Of a DNA stretch of 64,000 nucleotides, positions 41,349 to 51,535 are shown piece after piece. How positions within the stretch are numbered: the stretch's first letter is position 1; each line of letters starts with the position of its first letter. Under the pieces are notes generated by a model, which saw only the letters and a list, made by a program, of their open reading frames with translations, was not told the origin of the DNA and made no database searches. The stretch lies in the NCBI GenBank assembly GCA_964019425.1, contig OZ025860.1, positions 516,454 to 580,453 of the forward strand, written 5' to 3'. Both the position numbers and the translations under genes were made by a program. The DNA is from Flectonema sp. DT1601 (taxonomy: Eukaryota > Euglenozoa > Diplonemea > Diplonemida > Diplonemidae).

Positions 41349-42299
41349 GAACAGCGAAAATGTGCGCTCCACCACTTCGAATTACCGGAGTCGACATTTT
41401 CTTCTGGTCGATAAGACAAATACTGTAATTCACTTTTATGAGTTCTTTTTTTTTTTTCTAAGCGAACCTTTTTCTCTTTGATAAACAAAACAATTATAAA
41501 ATATTCTTTTTTTCAGTCAAAGGCTCGATAAAAAGTGTTGTTTAAATTGTTTTTTTTTTACCATGTGTTGTAAAGGTTTCCACCACAAATAGCGAAAAAA
41601 AAAAAAAGAATCGGCAAACTTCACTTTTTTACTTTACTCACTCACACTTTTATTTTTTTGTTTGTGGGGCAACCAGGTAGAAAATCCTAATAAAGGATTA
41701 GGTGAGTTTACAATGTCGCATTTCTCTTTCTACCGAACGACGGGTTTGTAGGGTACAAAATAAAAACTCTTTACCATTCTATACTCCAAAAGGATGGTCA
41801 GTAATAGGCAATGAGAAAGTATTCTTGTTGAGGAACTCTTTTATTTTTTTTTTGAAGTTTAATTTTTTTTTTATTATTATTTCTAATCTTACTTTACATA
41901 TAAGCAGATCGATGTGATCTTTTTAGTAACTCTGCAAGTATGTCTCGCTGTGGGGGGAGGCTTGTGTGAGTTTTTTTTTTTATTTTTTATTTTTTTTTTT
42001 TTTTGCTTTTCCCATAAGCATATCCCGATATACAAATATTTTAACATAAACAAAAAATACCACGAAAGACGGAATCGATGTTGAATTTATTAGCCACCTT
42101 CTTTTTTTTTTTAATTCCTTCCCAGCTAACTCCATAATTGGGTACTCTACTGGTGCGGGTAATCGAAATTCCCCGCAGCAGTCATTCAGAGTTTCTAACA
42201 AGCAAACCAATTTCTAACTATTGCTCTTATTATTAAAGTGAGTATGAGTGGAAATCATTTTTTTCCCCCCTTTTTTTTTCTCTTATTTTTGCTTCCTAA

Positions 42300-42490
42300 G
42301 CATCCATGATTAGTAAGACAGCCCTCTTATTTTCATTGCTGAGGATGGTCCGAAAGAAAGATTTCTTTTTTTTAATTTGGATCATTATTTGTTTGATGTC
42401 CTTACGATTTATTGATTTGTGACACTGTTGACAGACACTGACTCAGAAGTTGTGGTCCAGATAGCTTACAGAATGGAAAGAACTGCTAAA
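42300..42490. repeat. Dispersed repeat family A, copy 3
   Basis: Carries GCTGAGGATGGTCCGAAAG, then the CATTATTTGTTTGATGTCC, GACACTGTTGACAGACACTG and GGTCCAGATAGC blocks in the same order as copy 2, with the intervening T-run shorter. Confidence 0.6.
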
Positions 42491-42873
42491 AAACGTGATC
42501 TTTGGGAACATTTTTTTTTGTTGTCTTTCTTTCAGAATAATAAGATAAAAAACCCGATCTATGTGTCTTTTGTTTAATATAATAATTTTTTTGTATTATT
42601 TTTTTTTAAAAAAAAAAGTTATTATTTTTTTTTTGCGCGTAGTAATCCAGTTTCTTTTTTTAAAAAAAAGCTCAGTTTGCATTAGCTTGACGGTCTTCTT
42701 TGTTTTCCTTCTTTTTTTATTTAATAAAGAAGAAATAATAATCTACGGTCGCGTAAACTCCCGAGACGGAAGCGATTCTTATTGCTGTGAGATATTTCTG
42801 CTTATCATTATTTTATTTAGTAGGCATTGGTGGGGGGAGGGAGAGGAGGAAAGGGAAAGGGAGGGAGAGAGAG

Positions 42874-44202
42874 ATGGCAGATTCTCCGCTTCTCCAACGC
42901 AACACGAGGTTAGTAAATAGGAAATCGAGGGATCAAAAGAATGTGGTCACAAATTATGGAACAATGCAGCAACGGCAAGGATCGGAACCACCTCCAGGGC
43001 TAAGAGAAGTTCCCAAAACTCCAGTCACACAGGTGTTGAAAGTTGTTCCTTCAGAAAGACCTTTTAGGAGGAGAAGACACATTCCAGAAGTTGACGCAAC
43101 GCCATACGCGGGTACTGTCAGAGCTGTGTCGACATGTTCGGAATTTAATCTTCAAAATATCGCGGGACACTATCGATCCAGGGGGTGTGAAGTTAGGGAG
43201 AACGAGGGTTATGTTTGGCTTATTGTAAACGTTCCTTCTTACAAGTTCGACAGTCAACTAGAAGATGACCAATCACAACCTTCTCATCAAAGTCACACCT
43301 GGTTAGATATTTCAAATGCCTTAGAAGGCTCCTCAACAACGTATCGAATAGAAGATGACCGCCCCGTGACAATCGATGAATCCGACAATGAAGCTGACAG
43401 TAGAATTCCTCGCAAACATCTCATGCGTCCAGGTCGTGAGTATGAGTATAATGTTTTCTTTCACATATATGGTGTTTTAGTTTGGTGGTCACCCTTTCCT
43501 CCATCACATGATTTAGAGACAGCTGGTATGCCACTTCTTAAAGAAGTTGCGAGGATGAGATCGCTATTCGAAATGGGATCACACGACAAACTGAAACTAG
43601 ATACCTGCAGGTGGGCGGTTGCTCCTCCTGAAGAGTTGGAAAAGACAACTTTGCGAGCAAAGAGAAAAGAAGCTCGTGGACCTCCTTGTTACATCGACCA
43701 GGATTGTTTTTATATTAGCAACAGTGAGTCTGAGTACATGATGGCTTACGGATGTGGTCTGGCGCAATCAGCAAAAGTTGCTGAATTCGAAGACAAGATT
43801 GACACCTTAGTAGAAGACACAAAAGAATACCCAATTGACATGGCCCGGACTGGTAAGTGTAACTTATCCAGAAATGAAGTAGCGAAAATTAGAGGAATTC
43901 TATTCCTCCATAAAATGGATGTAAATTTGCACACTGATATCTTAGAAACTCCTGACGTGTTCTGGAATCGAACTGATCTCGAACCGCTCTATCTTCAAGC
44001 CCGTCGTTATATGGAAATATCACACAGAACTGAAGTACTCAACAAACGACTTGAAATTGTGCATCAGCTGTTTGAAGTTGTACATGAAGAGTTGAACACT
44101 AAACATGGCAATCATTTGGAATGGATAATAATTTGGTTAATTCTCGTAGAATTGTTGATAGGAACGGCATCTACTCTGATGTCTCTTGCTGGTTACCATT
44201 AA
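42874..44202 (+). CDS. RMD1/RMND1 (DUF155) family protein
   Basis: 442 residues from the ATG in AGAGAGATGGCAG; the frame runs 29 codons further up, but that part is purine-repeat leader. The N-terminal 90 residues are basic and disordered. The conserved DUF155 domain spans about 195-440: VFFHIYGVLVWW at the start, and the hallmark end YMEISHRTEVLNKRLEIV followed by HGNHLEWIIIWLILVELLIG, a C-terminal membrane segment. Fungal members of this family act in meiotic nuclear division and vacuole/mitochondria membranes; human RMND1 is an inner mitochondrial protein needed for mitochondrial translation. No clean mitochondrial presequence is visible, so this may be the RMD1/RMD8-like branch. Upstream lies the long non-coding region, downstream a 0.5 kb spacer. 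Confidence 0.88.
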   Translation: MADSPLLQRNTRLVNRKSRDQKNVVTNYGTMQQRQGSEPPPGLREVPKTPVTQVLKVVPSERPFRRRRHIPEVDATPYAGTVRAVSTCSEFNLQNIAGHYRSRGCEVRENEGYVWLIVNVPSYKFDSQLEDDQSQPSHQSHTWLDISNALEGSSTTYRIEDDRPVTIDESDNEADSRIPRKHLMRPGREYEYNVFFHIYGVLVWWSPFPPSHDLETAGMPLLKEVARMRSLFEMGSHDKLKLDTCRWAVAPPEELEKTTLRAKRKEARGPPCYIDQDCFYISNSESEYMMAYGCGLAQSAKVAEFEDKIDTLVEDTKEYPIDMARTGKCNLSRNEVAKIRGILFLHKMDVNLHTDILETPDVFWNRTDLEPLYLQARRYMEISHRTEVLNKRLEIVHQLFEVVHEELNTKHGNHLEWIIIWLILVELLIGTASTLMSLAGYH

Positions 44203-44727
44203 GTCCCCCCCCCCAAAAAAAAAAAAAAAGTCTTCTGAAGCAAGCTTACAACCTATAACAGGTTCTTGATTACAATAACAATTTATTTTTTCGTTATGGA
44301 GAAAAAAGTTTTTTTTTTTTTTTTTTTTTTTTGATTTTATAGCTTAACTCAACAAATGTTATTTCTCTTTGCAGATTTCACATCACATCTGATGTTTGTA
44401 TTCCATCACAGCCCTTGGATGATTAGGTTACAGAATTTGTTATTCTCCAGATGGGTGTACTTTACTTGAAGACATGTAACCCTCACCCGACCAAGTAGCT
44501 ACTAACATTCATTCTTAAGGCAACCATTCTTTGAAGGTAAAAAACAACAACATAGTCCATGTTTTTAATTTAGTATCTGTCAAGCTACAATACAACTGCT
44601 GTTGCCAAACTATCCTTTTGGATGTTTACTACTAAAAAAAAAATGATACTAATCAATGATATTATCCTTTGTTTTGCATACAGAAATATTTCCTTCCAAG
44701 ACAGGTTTCGGGGGCCCTTTGAAAACA
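44203..44727. other. Spacer between RMD1 and helicase genes
   Basis: C-run followed by A-run directly after the stop, a T-run near 44310, and TTTGTTTTGCATACAG ending at 44684, a strong acceptor candidate just ahead of the helicase. No gene. Confidence 0.6.
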
Positions 44728-47169
44728 ATGAACGCATCTCGCAGCCACCCCGGCCGCATCTCTCGCTTCTCACAAAGAAGAACTGTAATGTTTCCTGGAG
44801 GGGTGTCTAACCAATGGGGAAAGGCGCTAGTAAACTTTGAAAAAGGAAGTATTGAGTATGAACCAGGTTTTGTACCGCCATCACATGCAACCGTATTGAG
44901 ACACGTTGCCGGAACTTGGAAAGGGGCTACGAGAGGAGGTATGAAACAGATTTATCCACGACCACAAAGAACGAAGTCTTTTCACGATGAGGGTAAGTTT
45001 ACTCCAGCATATGAACAGATACCGGAGACGTTGCCGTATTCAGAGTGGGATGCACTGATGCCCCTTGAAGTTTCTCCTTCAGTAGGTCTCGAATGGCAAG
45101 ATCTGGATGCAGCGCAGGAGGCCTTTCACAGTAGTGTTTTAAGCCCTGACTTGGAAGCAGTCGGTCTTCATCCTCACATAATAGCAGCACTCCACAAGAT
45201 CGGTATCGAAAATTTAACCAGACCTCAATATGAGTCTTTGTACTACTTAAGAAAGAACAATAGCATGCTCCTTGCAAGTTCTCCTGCCTCAGGGAAGTCA
45301 TCAGCTGTAATTTGGCACATTCTTAACAAATTACTTAAGGAGTACCCTAACGCTCCATTTTCGACTGTCTACATTGTACCAACAGAGGCACTGGCAAAAC
45401 AAGTCCTCCGTTGGTTTGTCACACTGGGGAAACTGGTAGGTGTGTTGCATGATAAAGATTTTTGTTTGTGTATTGCAAGTAAGGATTTGGAGAGGAATTT
45501 TGAAGAAGTAATGCAGCATCGACCTTCTGTATTGATTGGTACCCCTGAAAGAATTGGTGATTTAATACACACAAAGCACACCCCACTTTGGCACATGACC
45601 ACAACTACACTCCAGAGAATAGTTGTTGATGAAGCAGACGCTGTCCTAAATCCCTATGACCAGGACGCTATTGGAAACGTTTTGCTCTATATGCTACGAA
45701 GAGGTGAAAAGTTTTCAGCTCATGAAATTGGAAGAGTTGGTGATGTTCCAACTCAACTAATATGTGTAACATCAACAGCTCACAATTCCTTTAAGGACCA
45801 CTTATTTTTACATTGGCTCCAAGATCGTGATACAAAAATAATTGAAAATCACTTCGGTCGGAGTCTACAGCGAAACGTTGTAGGAGCGGCAGGAGGTATG
45901 TGTCCGAGGCAAAACAATGCCGCGCATCTTGAAACACGAAATCTGATGGCTGACCACAGGGCTCTTCGTTATGATCTTTTTGGAGGCATGTCTCTGCAAC
46001 GTGATATCGAACATGTGTCTGTTTTGTGCCCTGGCGATAGGTTGTCATCGGTGGGTCCGGCTATTAAAAACATCATTGCCCATCAAAACTACTTCGCCGA
46101 CAGCCCCACTGATACTAACACACGGAAGGCATATTTTAGAGGGTTGATCATTGTTGAAACAGCTGAGGATGCAGCCAAAGTCGCAAAATCACTTTATGCA
46201 AATGGTCTTGAAGGTCGTGTTGGCAGACTTGAGAACCCTTTGGCTTTGAAAAGTTATGCCGATGGAACACTTCCAGTCCTCATTACACTCGCTAGCAATG
46301 TGAGAGGTATGGATCTTCCATACTTGACTCATGTGATCTGCTGCCTTCCAATTCAATCACCAGCTGACTATGTCAGGTATGCAGGCAGGGTGGGCAGAGC
46401 TGGTCGATCTGGGGTTTGTTATGTATTTCAAAAACCATCTGAAACAAAGTTTTTACAAAGATGTGAAGAACGCCTTGGATTTAAGTTTTTGAAAACAAGG
46501 TTTGAAAAGCTTACGACAGACAGCAAGACGATGCCAGGCTTTTTGAGGGGAGTTCAACCAGCCAGGCAATTACTTGAGGGAGAATCAAAAGATTTCAGTG
46601 TCAATCCAAATATTCTTTCTGGGACATCTAATGCAGATGTAAAACTTATTAAGTCGCTTGTTGTCGACGATCCAAAATACCTTGACACACTGGAAGAAGA
46701 TGCTGAACCTTACCACCTTGTAGAATTTGATGAGAGCAGGAATTACTTAACAGCAACTGGCCAAAAAAAGCCAGTTATTGATAAAAAATTGTGGTCAGCA
46801 GGAACTTCACCAGCCACACTTTATAACAAGGATGAACTTGCGTTGCTTCACAGACATAATAAGTATGCCTACAAGGTTCGTCCTGAACCTGAATCGGCTG
46901 TTGTAAGTGGCATGGTTGACAGGACACAGATCAACATGTTGGGTGGTTCCATGAATCCAGATACTGGTACCAGGTATGGCATTCCTCACACTGGTCCAAC
47001 AAGAGGAGGAAGGCGTCTCATCGAAGATATTTCAGAGTACGAGGGGGTGCAGTTTGATGCACAAATGTTATCAAAACTTGTGGATTCGCGAACTGGGCAA
47101 CCTCTTGCCCAAAGTGGAAACTATCATAAAAAGAGTAATACGAAAAAGAATAAACCCCTCACTCGATGA
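44728..47169 (+). CDS. DEAD-box RNA helicase, probably mitochondrial
   Basis: 813 residues from the ATG at 44728; the frame is open 24 codons further but across an acceptor-like site. The N-terminus NASRSHPGRISRFSQRR is rich in Arg/Ser and free of acids, a mitochondrial-presequence look. Motifs in order: Q-like TRPQYES (about 165), I SSPASGKSS (185), Ia PTEALAKQ (218), Ib GTPERIGD (272), II VDEADAV with Asp301, III in the variant form TSTAH (349), V NVRGMDLP (525) and VI YAGRVGRAGRSG (551). These unwind or remodel RNA with ATP. A tail of 230 residues after the helicase core is charged and of unknown fold, ending in a Lys-rich segment. It is the last gene of the + strand series; its stop is 10 bases from the tRNA gene, so its mRNA end must overlap the tRNA. 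Confidence 0.9.
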   Translation: MNASRSHPGRISRFSQRRTVMFPGGVSNQWGKALVNFEKGSIEYEPGFVPPSHATVLRHVAGTWKGATRGGMKQIYPRPQRTKSFHDEGKFTPAYEQIPETLPYSEWDALMPLEVSPSVGLEWQDLDAAQEAFHSSVLSPDLEAVGLHPHIIAALHKIGIENLTRPQYESLYYLRKNNSMLLASSPASGKSSAVIWHILNKLLKEYPNAPFSTVYIVPTEALAKQVLRWFVTLGKLVGVLHDKDFCLCIASKDLERNFEEVMQHRPSVLIGTPERIGDLIHTKHTPLWHMTTTTLQRIVVDEADAVLNPYDQDAIGNVLLYMLRRGEKFSAHEIGRVGDVPTQLICVTSTAHNSFKDHLFLHWLQDRDTKIIENHFGRSLQRNVVGAAGGMCPRQNNAAHLETRNLMADHRALRYDLFGGMSLQRDIEHVSVLCPGDRLSSVGPAIKNIIAHQNYFADSPTDTNTRKAYFRGLIIVETAEDAAKVAKSLYANGLEGRVGRLENPLALKSYADGTLPVLITLASNVRGMDLPYLTHVICCLPIQSPADYVRYAGRVGRAGRSGVCYVFQKPSETKFLQRCEERLGFKFLKTRFEKLTTDSKTMPGFLRGVQPARQLLEGESKDFSVNPNILSGTSNADVKLIKSLVVDDPKYLDTLEEDAEPYHLVEFDESRNYLTATGQKKPVIDKKLWSAGTSPATLYNKDELALLHRHNKYAYKVRPEPESAVVSGMVDRTQINMLGGSMNPDTGTRYGIPHTGPTRGGRRLIEDISEYEGVQFDAQMLSKLVDSRTGQPLAQSGNYHKKSNTKKNKPLTR

Positions 47170-47179
47170 AGATAAAAAC

Positions 47180-47261
47180 TGACGAGAGTGGGGTTTGAAC
47201 CCACGCCTCCGAAGAGATTGCGGCCTTAACGCAACGCCTTAGACCGCTCGGCCATCTCGCC
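47180..47261 (-). tRNA. tRNA-Leu (anticodon AAG)
   Basis: Class II tRNA read on the minus strand. Acceptor GGCGAGA pairs with TCTCGTC (one G-U), discriminator A at 47180. The D arm contains TGGCCGAGCGGTC (A box). Anticodon stem TTGCG/CGCAA closes the loop TTAAGGC, anticodon AAG. A variable arm with TCTCTTCGGAGG follows, then GTGGG-TTCAAAC-CCCAC (B box). No intron. A TTTTT pol III terminator follows immediately. Confidence 0.97.
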
Positions 47262-47734
47262 ATATTGCTAAAAAAAGTTTTACTTATTTCCAGAATAATA
47301 ATAAATAAAGAAGTATTTTTTAAAAATTATTTCTGGAAAAAAATCTGGAATTGGAAAGAAAACTAATCTAACGAAATTCTTTCTGGCAACATTTGTTATT
47401 AAAAAAATATTCTGCACATGGGATTGTCTCCTGGAGATGCATGTTCTGTTGAATGGTCTGGTAGGCGTTGAATTATTCTTCATTCACTAACAGGATTCAA
47501 ATGAGATTCGCTTTCCATCACTTCAGAATTCATTAAGGCTAATGTAAAGACAAAGAAGTATCTCTACTCATGATCATTGGCTCACAGTAAAATAATTACT
47601 GTAATTATAAATATCACAGTGTATAAATAATTTGGAGTATAACAACTTTGGATATAAAAAAGATGGTGGATTCTCGGAAAAAAAACTTGGTGGATTTTTA
47701 TAAAAAAGTATGAAAGTACACATTTTGACTGTAA
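47262..47734. other. Spacer upstream of the tRNA gene
   Basis: AT-rich DNA between the tRNA 5' end and the first retroelement scrap. No gene seen on either strand. Confidence 0.6.
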
Positions 47735-48058
47735 AAAAGTGAAAGGGAAAAAAATCGTGATCTGGCCGCGCTGAAAGCCAAACTCGCCAAGGAGGCGAAA
47801 AAGACGAAGACGAAGAGAAGGAGAGCCCAAGACAAGGCGCGGAAGGGACCGGCTGGAGCTGACCGGGACCTTCTGTATCTGAGTAGTACAGACGCGTCGT
47901 CGTCGGGTTCGAAGACATTAGGGAACTTTGCGAGAGAGCTGGTGAGACGGCGGAGTAAAAGAGGTAGGCTGCGGAAGCAAGTGTTTGGAAACAAGAGGAG
48001 AGTAGGAACAGGGAGCCTAACACGGTCATGCTCAGGTAACAAAGAAGACGACGACTAG
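47735..48058 (+). pseudogene. ORF1-like scrap of a retroelement
   Basis: An open frame without a start codon, about 107 codons ending at a TAG after an acidic GNKEDDD. The product is Lys/Arg-rich (AKLAKEAKKTKTKRRRAQ, RELVRRRSKRGRLRKQ), of the kind seen in the nucleic-acid-binding ORF1 of non-LTR elements. Base composition is GC-richer than host spacers. It is flanked by GTGAAAGGGAAAAA on both sides (47740 and 48083), which looks like a short direct repeat. Confidence 0.4.
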
Positions 48059-48112
48059 GAAGAAGGAACATGTGAAAAAAAGTGAAAGGGAAAAAAAAAA
48101 AAAAAAAAAAAA

Positions 48113-48329
48113 AGGGTGAGCAAAAGAAAAGAACCAATGCGTGCCCAGGGAACACTGCGAACGAGCTTACTATACTACTCAGGGTAAAAAGAAATGGGGA
48201 AAAAAAAAAAAAAAAAAAAAAAAAGCAAAACAAAACGTGACCTTGTGAGCCATCATGAGTTATAATTTACTTATCTTTTCTTCGCCATGGCGACGGGTAA
48301 TCGTGGGACCTGTAAAACCAGCTTAAGAC
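48113..48329 (+). repeat. Duplicated leader block, copy 1
   Basis: Begins GGGTGAGCAAAAGAAAAGAA after an A-run, has an internal A-run of about 25, and ends CCAGCTTAAGACT. Copy 2 is nearly identical apart from A-run length and single-base indels. Confidence 0.9.
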
Positions 48330-48427
48330 TGTTGATGTGGTTTATATTTTTAGCACGCATTCATACATCATAAGGATCGCTGGTTCCGAGGGTTTGCTCT
48401 CCCACTTACCTGCCTCTCTATCCCTCA

Positions 48428-48466
<39 letters not shown>

Positions 48467-48470
<4 letters not shown>

Positions 48471-48555
48471 TGAGCAAAAGAAAAGAACCAATGCGTGCCC
48501 AGGGAACACTGCGAACGAGCTTACTATACTACTCAGGGGTTAAAAAGAAATGGGG

Positions 48556-48599
<44 letters not shown>

Positions 48600-48703
48600 C
48601 AAAACAAAACGTGACCTTGTGAGCATCATGAGTTATAATTTACTTATCTTTTCTTCGCCATGGCGACGGGTAATCGTGGGACCTGTAAAACCAGCTTAAG
48701 ACT
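48467..48703 (+). repeat. Duplicated leader block, copy 2
   Basis: Same order as copy 1, with A-runs of about 40 both before and inside it. It ends at the same CCAGCTTAAGACT, but here continues directly into coding-like retroelement sequence, so it is probably the element's 5' leader. Confidence 0.9.
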
Positions 48704-48773
48704 AAGCAAGCAGCCTACAAACGAGGACGGGATTCCATTGAAAATCTCTGTATAGTTACAGACAAACTCAAAA

Positions 48774-49373
48774 GTGCCAATGGGAGAACAAACCGGCAGT
48801 ACTGAAAAGATGAGTGCCAGCTTCTCACAACTGAAGAAAGCCCACAACAAGGCAGAAATAGATAAGATGCTGGAAAGAGGGGGACCCGGACTACACGGAT
48901 TTGCCTATGCGGTTGGACGAAAAGTTCACAAGACGAATACCGTGCGGTATCTGGGTGTACATTATGACGAGAAGTTAACCTTTAAGTCGCAAATTCAAAA
49001 GATGATGACAGCTGCCAAGGGTCTAGGCTTGTTGGTTAGACTCACCAGGATAGGCTGCAGAAAGAGGACACTCATCAGTATACTGGTGACGGTGGTGTTA
49101 GCAAGGGTGCTTTATGGTGTTGAAAGCTTTGCTTGGATGTTACCAAAAGAGTGCTTCAAACAACTGGAATTACTGGTAAACAGGGCAGTGAGGCTGGTAA
49201 CTGGATGTCTGCGGGGCACCAAACTACAGGGACTTTACAAAGAAGCCGGCACGCCAAGACTGAAGGAACACATCCAGTATAAGATGTGTAGAACTTATGA
49301 ACGTTTTAAATTGAGTCCGACTCGCAAGCTGACGAGAACAGGGGGTTCAGAATTATTTCAAAAATCGAAATAG
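48774..49373 (+). pseudogene. Reverse transcriptase thumb remnant (+ strand element)
   Basis: 199 codons. The stretch VRYLGVHYDEKLTFKSQIQ followed by a helical bundle and LLVNRAVRLVTGC is the standard region after the RT palm in non-LTR retrotransposons. The preceding 60 codons come from the pre-RT linker in a shifted frame. No catalytic Asp pair is present, so it is inactive. Confidence 0.8.
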
Positions 49374-49494
49374 GGATGGAATGTCTGGATAGACTATGAG
49401 ACTGGTGTCCCTGGCCTTGGCAATTGCCGGGGCATTACCAACCTGGAAGTGAACCCAGAACTACACTGTCCCTCCATGGGAAAGTACTAATGCG

Positions 49495-49857
49495 ATGGGA
49501 TTCACATATTCAAGCAACAAGGAAGAGGCTGAACAGCGAGAAACTGAACTACCAACTCACGAGATGAAAGTCTACACTGACGGGTCGATAAGACACAAAT
49601 CCGAGACTTACATGACAGGCTCGGCTGCTGTGGTCATGGTTAACGAAAGCAAGGTGCGTCTACTTGGGTATAAAATACCAGTAGCGGGTTCCTCTTATAG
49701 GACCGAGCAGATTGCAGTGAAAATGGCGTTGGGAAATTTGGTTCGGGTGGCGGGGGATGAACATGAATCTCTAACAGCAACGGCGCACCTGTTGACTGAT
49801 TCGATGTCAGTCATGCAGGCATTGGGGCAAGGGCCATATAAACAAAGGTTCCAATGA
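49495..49857 (+). pseudogene. RNase H domain, first part (+ strand element)
   Basis: Type I RNase H with VYTDGSIRH (first Asp), YRTEQIAVKMAL (Glu) and LLTDSMSVMQAL (third Asp). The frame stops in an ATGA overlap and the domain continues one frame back, a single-base frameshift. Confidence 0.85.
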
Positions 49858-50435
49858 ACAAAAAGATCTGGAAGTTGGCAATGAAACTGGGGAAGAAGGG
49901 AATCCAAGTCAACATGCAGTATGTACCGGCACACAGAAACGTGCGGTACAACGAAGTAGCGGGCCAACTGGCGAAATTCGCTGCAGGCCTGAAGGAAGAT
50001 CCACCTCACGAAGATGTTATTATTAAACAACTGCCCACTCAACTTGACATGGGAACATTGATGACGTTTCACAAGCGGAGAAAACGGGAGAACTGGGTCG
50101 GGCGGAGACACCCTCCGTACATCGAAGCTCTAACACGACCAGAGGAAGTACTGATGTCACGCTTTAGAGTGGGACATTGCAGATCTCTGATAATCAAAGG
50201 ACTGGGCGAGCTGTGCCTTTTCTGTAAACTTGGAAAGGCGACAGCACATCATGTATTATTTATATGCGAACATTGGTGTATAGAAACCTTGAGAGAAAAA
50301 TACATCAGTCACATGATGAATGACAAGGGGGAGGAAGCATGCCAACTGGAGGACTGCTACTTACCTGCGAATCAACAGCAGATGACTGGTCTTGTCACAA
50401 CCTTAGGCAGACTGGCACAACTATTAGGACGGTAG
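49854..50435 (+). pseudogene. RNase H end and zinc motif (+ strand element)
   Basis: Carries VQYVPAHRN then NEVAGQLAKFAA, in which the last RNase H Asp (usual 'E-A-D') is Gly, and a later C-x2-C...HH...C motif (CLFCKLGKATAHHVLFICE) typical of the C-terminus of such elements. It is followed by a 3' UTR and the A-run. Confidence 0.8.
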
Positions 50436-50697
50436 TATTATTAAAACATCGACATTTCAAATATCAACACTGAAGGCATCATTGCAACACATCTGAAGTC
50501 GTCCAAGTGGACAATTAATTATGTAGTATTAGTTTTAAGTTATCAAAACAAAGAAAGGGGATACGAAGCCTACGGGATTCCCAACCCCCAAAACAAAGAA
50601 AGTAAGAAAGAAAGAAGGAAAAAGAACAACCGCGCCTAACAGCGCAATCAGTATCACAGACTCACGGGTCGTGGTGCACTCAAAAAAAAAAAAAAAA

Positions 50698-51130
50698 TTT
50701 CACTTCTATGCTTTGTCCTTCTTTAATACTTTCTTTTTGACTTAAGTCCGACAAATTGGAAAACACGGGAAACATAGGTAGGCTCCGCCTGAGGACGTAA
50801 GAAGAGCGGCAACGGAAAAAAATAAATGGTCACGCGTCCTTGAAATTGGACACACGAAGCTAATTCGGTTGCCATTCCTACCATCGATAAGGAAAACAAA
50901 GAATCGAGCATATAACTAGAGCGGTGGTCAAAGACCACTTGAACAGCCCGAAGGCCTGCCCTCAAGAGAAATTTATAAGGAGAATAGGAGAAGGAGGAGA
51001 CAGGAGTGTTGGAAGAGACACTGCGACAACACCGAAGGTGATGTGCAGTCACCCAACCAGGGGATGATTGATAATGATGAAAATACTAAAATAATAACAA
51101 ATTGATATTGGCGACTACATGTCACCTACC
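50698..51130. other. Probable 3' UTRs between two opposed elements
   Basis: Lies between the A-run of the + strand element and the last codons of the minus-strand element. A 109-codon minus frame exists but has no recognisable domain. I could not find a terminal A-run for the minus element or target-site duplications. Confidence 0.45.
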
Positions 51131-51535
51131 TTACTTCCAAAGTCTAAGTCTAAGGTTAGATGGTTGTTCCATCCACCTTATGATCAACGCGAGTGATGGA
51201 AGCCACGCCAAAGTGAAGAGAGCCTCAAGGTTAGGGATTTCGTTGGCAATAATAAGTTCCCGGTCGCGATCCCACTTGCCGGTCAGTGTTGGGAAGCCCA
51301 GGATTTTGAACCTGGCCGAATCGAGTTTGGGAGACTGACATCCCTGCAGCAGGTGAACCTGTGAGGACGGTTCGCCACAAAATGGGCAGTCGATCGTCTT
51401 GCGCCAGTTCTGAATTAGCGGGTGACATCCTGTCCGGAAGTTCGCTATCCGTATCTCGTCGGCTCTTTCCATCCCAGGGGGGTATTTAACGGAACGGCCT
51501 CTGATGAGGTGTTTGTAGTAGGTGTAACCACTCAC
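51131..51535 (-). pseudogene. C-terminal CCHC segment (minus element)
   Basis: CPFCGEPSSQVHLLQGC is a C-x2-C-x8-H-x4-C motif, preceded by RIANFRTGCHPLIQNW, the usual tail of RNase H-bearing non-LTR polyproteins. A four-base overlap with the RNase H frame marks another frameshift. Confidence 0.8.

Larger units (their letters stand above)
39969..42873. other. 2.9 kb gene-poor region with rRNA scrap and repeats
   Basis: No protein gene supported. T-runs (40398, 41318, 41990), A-runs, a degraded LSU rRNA piece on the minus strand and one copy of dispersed repeat A are present. The purine-rich GGGAGGGAGAGAGAG leader at 42838-42873 directly precedes the next start. Confidence 0.6.
48700..50697 (+). 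mobile_element. Internally deleted non-LTR retrotransposon with RNase H
   Basis: Order of remnants: a linker segment (48704-48805, KQAAYKRGRDSIENL), reverse transcriptase thumb, RNase H, CCHC-type zinc motif, 3' UTR and a terminal A-run at 50681-50696. The palm with its YxDD box is missing, so linker and thumb are joined by a deletion. At least three frame breaks are present. I cannot name the clade. Confidence 0.85.

Noticed and set aside
42787-42873. N-terminal extension of the RMD1 gene with a hydrophobic start
   Set aside because: Encoded largely by a GGGAGA purine repeat; the downstream ATG has better context and a normal family start.
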